Positions 57,247-64,000 of a stretch of DNA of 64,000 nucleotides are shown one piece after another. Each line of letters starts with the position of its first letter. Position 1 is the first letter of the stretch. A program made the position numbers and the translations under genes. The notes beneath the pieces were generated by a model. That model had not been told where the DNA came from. It searched no databases and saw nothing but the letters and a program-made list of their open reading frames with translations. Source of the DNA: Watersipora subatra (lineage: Eukaryota; Bryozoa; Gymnolaemata; Cheilostomatida; Watersiporidae); NCBI RefSeq assembly GCF_963576615.1, contig NC_088715.1:51686007-51750006 (forward strand), given 5' to 3'.

Positions 57247-58965
57247 TGAGCTATCGCTTAACCTGCAAAAGCTAACATTCATTAAGGTGGCACATACGAA
57301 CTACGTTGATGCTTTAACAAGGAAACTTTAGTAGCACCTGCTGAACAGTGTCAAATATAATCTATTGATAACAGTTGTCATTGATCAAGATTCCTTACTA
57401 CATATATAACTGGTCAACACTTAATCAGAGTTTTATGGCATCTACCTAAAAACCTGAACGGTTTAACTGTTTTAGTCACCTGAACGGTTTAACTGTTTTA
57501 GTCACCATACAATGATGAAGGGGACAAGACAAGAACATTTGGTGGTTACATAACCTTTGCAGTTTGGCATGGAGGGAGCTCCATGACGTGGGTGTGAGTA
57601 TGGAAACTTTGTGCTCTTCTCTTTATTTTGTAATTAAGTCAATGTAGATTTAGGCCATGGAAACCAGCAGTGCAAATAAACTTGATGCCCCTGCCAGAAA
57701 GTTTAGCCACTGTTTACACAATCTTTTAACCTTTAACCAATCACAATTAACCGTGTAACCATTATCTTGGCTAACTGCTAGGAGAGACAATACCTCAACC
57801 CCTCCTGGTGTTTGGGATCTCAATAAGAAGTATATAGACCCATTGAAGCAGCGGAAGTAGTGAATGAAAGCTGTTCCAATTTCCAAGGTCTCACTGCTAG
57901 CATTCAGTACACCTCACAGTTATGTCACAGCATCAACGGGTACTTCACGGCACTGCTGTATATCTGGGTTTAGCAGAGTATTATCGATATTCAATGTAAT
58001 TCTAATATCTAATTTTATAAATATCATGTTAGTTTGTTTATAGCTCTGTGTTGTAACATCTTATTAACACTTCATAACAACATTGATAAGTTACTTTAGG
58101 TATATTGGGTAAACTGGAATATACTTTGATATAGTTAGATTTAATACTCGCACAACTTACTGGAGCTCAGTTGTCTGTAAGATAGTCCAAAATGCATCAG
58201 AAGTGTTTGTTCAAGACTTGCTTTTTATACTTTTGGGGCATTAGAGGTACTCTCTGCTCAATCGCTCTATCTCTCTCCCTCTCTCTCACTCTCTCCCTCT
58301 TTCTCACTTTCTCTCCCTCTCTCTCCCTCTCTCTCCCTCTCTCTCCCTCTCTCTCCCTCTCTCTCTCTCCCTCTCTCTCCCTCTACCTCCCTCTCCCTCC
58401 TCTCCCTCCCTCTCCCTCCCTCTCCCTCTCCCTCCCTCCCTCTCCCTTCCTCTCCCTCCCTCTCCCTCCCTCCCTCTCCCTCTCCCTCCCTCTCCCTCCC
58501 TCTCCCTCCCTCTCTCTCTCCCTCCCTCTCCCTCCCTCTCCCTTCCTCTCCCTCTCCCTCTCTTTCCCTCCCTCTCCCTCTCCCTCTTCCTCCCTCTCCC
58601 TCCCTCTCCCTCCCTCTCCCTCTCCCTCTCCCTCTCCCTCTCCTTCTCCCTCTCCCTCTCCCTCTCTCCCTCTCTCCTTCCATCTCTCGCTCTTTGTAGC
58701 CGTTCTAATGATTTTTAGGAATTTATTTCCCGGCTAGAAAGAACTTATAAAACTGAAGTAAGTATTTTTAGCTATTGGTTGTACATTACAAGGCTTTCTA
58801 CGTTTGAAGTTGTGCACCTGAATCAGTTAGAACTCATACCAAATGTGCAAAAACATTTTATAGATTTTTGAATGCTACTATTATGGCGTATCAAGGAAAC
58901 ATATTATAATGTTGTTAAAGTAGTAGAAGTCCATTTGGTTAATGTTCAATTTCAGTAGTTTTAAG
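57247..58965 (+). repeat. dispersed repeat unit B (copy of 13163-14643)
   Basis: Same segments in the same order as unit A, from ATGAGCTATCGCTTAACC to TTTCAGTAGTTTTAAGACG. A 26-bp tandem duplication (CCTGAACGGTTTAACTGTTT) lies at 57457-57508. The pyrimidine tract has grown to about 430 bp. Confidence 0.8.
58258..58690. repeat. CCCTCT-type pyrimidine satellite
   Basis: CT, CCCT and CCCTCT units; the homologous tract in unit A is a plain (CT)n of about 170 bp. Frames through it are artefacts. Confidence 0.95.
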
Positions 58966-59058
58966 ACGTATTTGAAATTTTTAACAACCATTTTTGCTTC
59001 ACCCTACGCTTGGATCTATTTGAATTAATTGAGCATTTCAATAATTCATTGCCTACAG

Positions 59059-59134
59059 GAAAAAGGTGCAGTTTCTAGTGAGACAGTCTTAAAAAATGTT
59101 TGCATGAAATATCATTATTCTGATACGTCCTCAA
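59059..59134 (+). CDS. candidate internal exon, unknown
   Basis: Acceptor ATTGCCTACAG at 59048-59058, 25 open codons (EKGAVSSETVLKNVCMKYHY) and donor-like CAAGTATATG. No neighbouring exon identified. Weak. Confidence 0.2.
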
Positions 59135-59304
59135 GTATATGGGTAATTCTGGAGAATATCTGTCTGCCTTGCAGTCTTAGTAGCATGTCACTGTTGTTTT
59201 TCAAAGCTCTGCATTTACGTCAATGTGTTATAGTTCATTACAAATGTCTTCAAACAGTGATGTTACATAATACTTATGACCTAGCAGATGGCAAAATCTA
59301 GTGA

Positions 59305-60305
59305 GAAATGTTGAGACACAGCAGCTGCTGCCAATTGGCAATTGCCCTTCTTTTCCCCATAACCACATGACACCATTTAATCACACAGCTTAGTGTAAGG
59401 GAGCAAAAACTAGTGAGGGTCACACAAATGTACTTTAGTCTAAATGTCTTACCCAATCTAGAATTACCTAATTTAGGCTCTCCTTGTTACCTGTTCATTT
59501 CCTTGTGCTTGAAGCATCATCTATCTCAAAGGGAATACGACGTGAAATATCGCTTCCATAATCTCAGAAACCATCGAGTATTTAAAACATTTAGGAAGAG
59601 TAAATTGAACAGTTCAATTGTTAGACCTTGAAATTAAAACTGTTACTTGTCAAAAAACTCTTATGTTAAAAAACATTTGCTAACCGGCGACATATAGAGA
59701 TCAGGTGGCTCTTTGTGATCATGTACAGGCAATATGTTCAGACATGTAATCTAACATTGTTCAGTTTGAGACCCAGATATACAGTAGTTGTGTACTCCTT
59801 TGAAAGAAAAAAGTAAATAGCGTCATGAGTAAGTATTCACTATGTTTCCATGAAACACAAGTTTGAGCCGATCCGCAAAAGATCCGCATTATGGGCACGA
59901 CAAAAATGATCAAGTTAAGCAAGATTTGCTATTCGCAAATCCTTATCAAATGTTCCATGCTTGAACATGATGGAAACGGCTGGAATGGAATGGATATAAC
60001 ATAGCATTTATACATACAATGTACATGTACATGTAGTTCAACTAAATAAGAGTGTCGCACAGTCCTGCGCTTTAGTATTATAATAAATAATATCGAACAA
60101 AAATATAATAGGAGAGACAAATTTAAATATTAAAGAGTGACTATAACAATTTATTGAGTACTACTACAGTTACATGTATGTAGCTATCTACTGTTACAGA
60201 TACATGTATGTAGCTATCTACTGTTACAGTTACCATGCCATTTTGGCTGACCAACATTTTGGAAAAACTTTGTTGATGACCTAATATCTATATTTATTAG
60301 AAAAT
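59305..60305. other. no gene seen
   Basis: A short direct repeat GTTACAGATACATGTATGTA lies near 60168-60230. Otherwise featureless. Confidence 0.55.
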
Positions 60306-60309
60306 TCAA

Positions 60310-60550
60310 TTTTGTCATTGATTATGTTTGTGGTGTGTGGTGCGTGGTATGTGACGTGTGGCATGTGGTGTTTGGTGGGTATGTGTGTGCGTGCGTGTGT
60401 GTGCGACTGTGCGTGAACTTATGCATGCACTTATGTGTGCGCATGCATTCGCGTACGTGTGCGTGTGTTAGAGAGAGCGTTCATGCGTGCGTGTGCGCGC
60501 CTGTGCATGTGCGCACCAGTGTGCGTGTGGGTGTGTGCATTAGTGTGTCT
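60310..60550. repeat. GT/GTGC-rich low-complexity tract
   Basis: Degenerate GTGTGCGTGC repeats. Cys/Val/Arg-rich frames through it are artefacts. Confidence 0.85.
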
Positions 60551-61042
60551 GCCAGTCTGTATAAAAATTTTGTCTTTCCACACATTTCCGCCAATTTTGT
60601 TCAAACTTTACAGACATGCTTTGTGTCTTTTACCCGGTCCAAAAGTATTTGGTTTTAGTTTTCATTTGGTTCCCGAGAATCAGCCTCTTAAGCACCTGCC
60701 TGCTGACGTTCTGATTAAACGTGAAAGAAATCTCGGGCAGCGTTTTGTTTACTGATAGTTTCAAATACAATATAATTATTGGCGTATTATTATTTGACCT
60801 GATTTACCAGATCTCATTCTTGTAAGAGACATTAACTCAAAAGGATTTTAGGCATAGCTTTTTAGCATAAGCAGTAGTGACCGACTGGTTAGCGTTTCTC
60901 TATTCTTGTTTAGTAGGCTTGTGTGTAGAGGTAAACAATTCCAGAGGCCAAAATAAACTTTTTAATGTGCTTCTTGCAATGGAAAGAGTACACAAATGCA
61001 AACATCGCTCAATCGCTTAATTGGAAAACATTTATCTTTCTA
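60551..61042. other. no gene seen
   Basis: Bases 60570-60660 (CACACATTTCCGCCAATTTT and on) look like an old repeat but were not assigned. Confidence 0.4.
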
Positions 61043-62962
61043 TCTATACTATACTTTTTAAATCGGAATGCTCCAATGATCATAGATCAATCAGTTCGGT
61101 TATCAACTTGTGACAAGCCCATACAGAAGGATTAACATGCTTTGTACCACTACTAAAAAGGTTAAAACTGAGTTGCTATCATAAATGCTAAAAGGTTTTT
61201 TAAAAGCATGACATCATTAAAAGTTAGTTGCATTATAGTACAACCACTCTATATATATTTCTCAAAGTAAGTCGTATGTGTATTTGTAGGTTTGATTGTC
61301 TGGCTATAGCGATTATTTTAGCACTACGCCCACACGTTACAAACACCCGGTTAGGAAATTGCGATCTATGGCGTTATCATATTTGATATATCATAACCAC
61401 ACGCTAATTATTTTAGCAAAGCGACCACACATTACGAAGCTGCGAGGAAGAAATATTTTGGGACTTATGTATATGCAGCCCGATGCTTCTTCGTCTTTAT
61501 TTCGTTAGGGCTAATTTGGTCAGCCGTACGATATCGACAATAACTTTTCTACGAACTTAAAATTTGGCGAATTGTGTACCGATTATATGTGTACGTTATT
61601 AAGAGATTCAGTTGCTCGCAATGGCGAGTTCAGCGTTATTTGTTGCGGTAAAACGGTTTCGCAAACATAAAATCATTCAATGATAAAATTTCAGTTAAAT
61701 GACATATTTATTGATGCAATGCACCCACAGGTCATCACGCCCTCATAAAACACGATGCTTTTCGCCAAATGTATCAACAAAAATTTCTCTCTCGAAATAA
61801 ATACTTGGCGACTGTTGTAGTGCTTTTCATTTGGTCAAAACGATTTTTGTTTTCGCACTTTGTATTAATTGTATCATTACCAAATAATATATTTCGTAGT
61901 TTACATACTTGCTATTTATTTCACATCTTCATTTAGTTCTCTACTTATTTATTCCAGCTGCTCAGAATACTTTTTTCCAGCTACAGTATGTTTTTTGGAT
62001 TCTGATTTGGTACCTTGCGTTCCACAATCATCAAATAGAAATAAATATTTTGTTCGTTTAAACAATCTTTTTTTACGTTGTTTCTTTTATTTCAAATTAA
62101 AACGTCTTTTTTGTATGTTCCTATCAGGGCTCACTTTGTGTATTAGCTTTTACATCTTTCATTTTAAACCTAACCAATTAGTAATTCGTAATAAATTTCA
62201 CATTTTACAACAAACATTTGGAAGATTACTGTAAGATTATCAGTTAGATTATCTGTGAGATTTGCTGTAAAACTTATCGTGTAAGATTACAAGTATCAGT
62301 TATTCCTCACTCTCTTATATTTACACAAATTTACATACATTGAGAAATGTATATATAGATAGATTTACATTCTCTTATTACATTTATAAACTTTGTATAT
62401 TTTTTGAAGTTTATAATATAAGGCTTTAAAGTTTGTTGCATAATCTTTTTTATTTCAACTTGCATTTTTTAAACATAATTGGAGTATAACGTCGTATTTA
62501 AAGTTTAAACATTATACATTTTCCTATCACTGTTTTCTTATCATATTACTTAGTTTCCAATCTTTATTATTAATATTAATTTTTCATTCAACCATTTTTG
62601 GCAGACACTGTTCTAATAAAATTTCAACAACAAAATACTACCATATTCTGTCATATTTTTTATCAATCTGTTAAATACATGTATTCTCAGAAGTTACACA
62701 TTGTCTAATGCATCCAAAGAAAAGAACCTTTTCTACACAAAATCATTTTCTTATGATATAAAGTTTGAAAGATACGGTTGTTTGAAAAAGTTTGAAATTA
62801 ATTAATTAATCTATTAATTTATTTAGACTACACAAAACACTTCTCTCATGAAATGTAGTTTAAAAGTTAGGATGGCAAATGTTGTTATATATGTTAAATA
62901 CGAATCAATTTTCTGTCCAATGACTTTTTTATTACCCGAGCAACGACGCGTAGCACAACTAG
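61043..62962 (+). mobile_element. Helitron-like non-autonomous element
   Basis: 5' end TCTATACTATACTTTTTAAA is preceded by A. 3' end ACCCGAGCAACGACGCGTAG..CACAACTAG is followed by T. Helitrons start with TC, end with CTRR after a short hairpin, and insert between A and T. Here the hairpin ACCCG/CGCGT is imperfect. No Rep-helicase frame is present. The 5' motif and CTAG end are diagnostic only together. Confidence 0.55.
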
Positions 62963-64000
62963 TTACACTATATAATAAATAATTCCTAACAACTTTAATA
63001 TTTAGTAAAACGGTTCTAGTACAGTTTTTAAATAACAGACTGCCATAATGCTATTGTTAGTACAGACACTGTTTAAAGTAGTTATTTTTTACTTGAGCCA
63101 GCAAAGTTTCTTAAAAGTTATATTTTTATATTTGCCCTTTTCACTGCCATTTGCGAGTTTACGAAATTTGCTGTGGCTGCATAGTAACTGAATATTAAGG
63201 ATTCGTAACAACCTAACCAATGACCATTAATATTTATAAGGCATTAAAGTGATGCCCCAATATTTCTCTAAAAAATAAGGCCATATTTGCGAAGCATGTT
63301 ATAATCTTTGACCTGAAAATTTTGTGTCAAAAATGAACATTTTTTTCTGAAGATCAAACTTTTTAGTTGTAATATCGCTTCCGCGAGCAACTCAAGTAAT
63401 AAAAACAGACTAGCTTTTGTTGATGATATTATAGCTAATTTAAACTCAGGCGTAATTAAATACTCAGATAATAAAAATGACAGCGCTGACTCTGACAGCG
63501 TCGAATGAAATCATTTGCAAGAGTAAGGAACATTGTAGAGGATCGTTATAGCTTCATAGCAATTGTAGCTTTACATAGCTTTAGAAACGCACATACTTAA
63601 AATACAATGAATTGTTTTGCATAGCTCTGTTTGTTAACATGTTGGAATCATATGTAAAAAATGTTCTATATACATGCAGGGTTGAAATTGAAAATTTGTA
63701 TACATACCATGCAGTAAAATCAGCAATTTTCATTTTCAAAATGGCTGGCAGTAGGCCGAAAGCTAAAGCATCTCGAAATGTTGATAAATGCATGTTTTGA
63801 ATGTCAAAGATATAATAGAAATAATAAAAAGAAAAGGAAAACAGCAAAGCAGGTAGCCTTTGGTTTATTTTTACCATCAAAATAAATAATAAAATAATAA
63901 AATGCGTAGCAATGTTTTTAAAAACTGCTAATTAGGAATGAAAAAAAGATTGAAAAAAAAAAAAAAAGTAGTTCTGGAAAAAAATCTGGAAAAAAGTTCA
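62963..64000. other. no supported gene
   Basis: A 46-codon plus-strand frame at 63371-63511 ends NDSADSDSVE and resembles an acidic transposase N-terminus, but has no start or partner. A 19-codon ATG frame (MAGSRPKAKASRNVDKCMF) lies at 63741. The window ends in an A-rich tract. Confidence 0.4.

Noticed and set aside
58192-58737. 181-codon Ser/Leu/Pro frame and its Arg/Glu/Gly antisense frame
   Set aside because: Product of the CT/CCCTCT satellite inside the dispersed repeat.
63371-63511. Acidic frame ending NDSADSDSVE as a gene
   Set aside because: No start codon, no splice signals that fit and no partner. At best a transposase scrap.

Overview
The window looks like nuclear DNA of a metazoan, most likely an aquatic invertebrate. 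The evidence is split genes with GT-AG introns, high AT content, abundant simple repeats, and a repeat mix of BEL/Pao, Penelope-like, R2-type and CR1-type retroelements, pogo, piggyBac, Helitron and tRNA-derived SINEs that is usual in lophotrochozoans. The phylum cannot be fixed from sequence alone. There is no bacterial or viral genome signal. Most of the 64 kb is transposon-derived.

Layout. Bases 1-11600 hold a broken BEL/Pao element (BEL-0, minus strand, running off the left edge). A whole-looking BEL/Pao element (BEL-1, 2662-10955) with matching 861-bp LTRs sits in its 5' leader. Bases 11570-13160 are pogo-like terminal-inverted-repeat DNA with a solo BEL LTR inside. Bases 13160-16000 hold a large dispersed repeat (second copy at 57.2-59.0 kb) and a foldback element. 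Bases 17.4-19.5 kb hold a broken copy of a secreted-peptide gene whose first exon is split by a LINE. A second whole-looking BEL/Pao element of another family (BEL-2) fills 24320-32704. Bases 33.1-34.7 kb hold a TA-flanked inverted-repeat element. Bases 36.4-41.5 kb form a large composite inverted repeat: LINE, TA tract, Penelope-like element, short spacer, Penelope-like element, TA tract, LINE. A TTAA-flanked piggyBac-like insertion lies in only one arm. The right third is mostly non-coding, with SINEs, a piggyBac deletion derivative, palindromic satellites and a Helitron-like element.

The best host gene is at 43238-44363 on the minus strand: four exons with clean splice sites, a TATA box, a signal peptide, a dibasic cleavage site, eight cysteines and an Arg/Glu-rich tail, giving a 140-residue precursor. 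I do not recognise the family. Its decayed paralogue lies 25 kb away on the plus strand, so this is a small local family being eroded by transposons.

The second notable system is the Penelope-like palindrome. Both copies encode a GIY-YIG endonuclease domain and carry a hammerhead-ribozyme-like core in the 3' region. The empty piggyBac target site survives in the opposite arm, which orders the events. Comparisons here were made by eye, so identity values and repeat edges are approximate.
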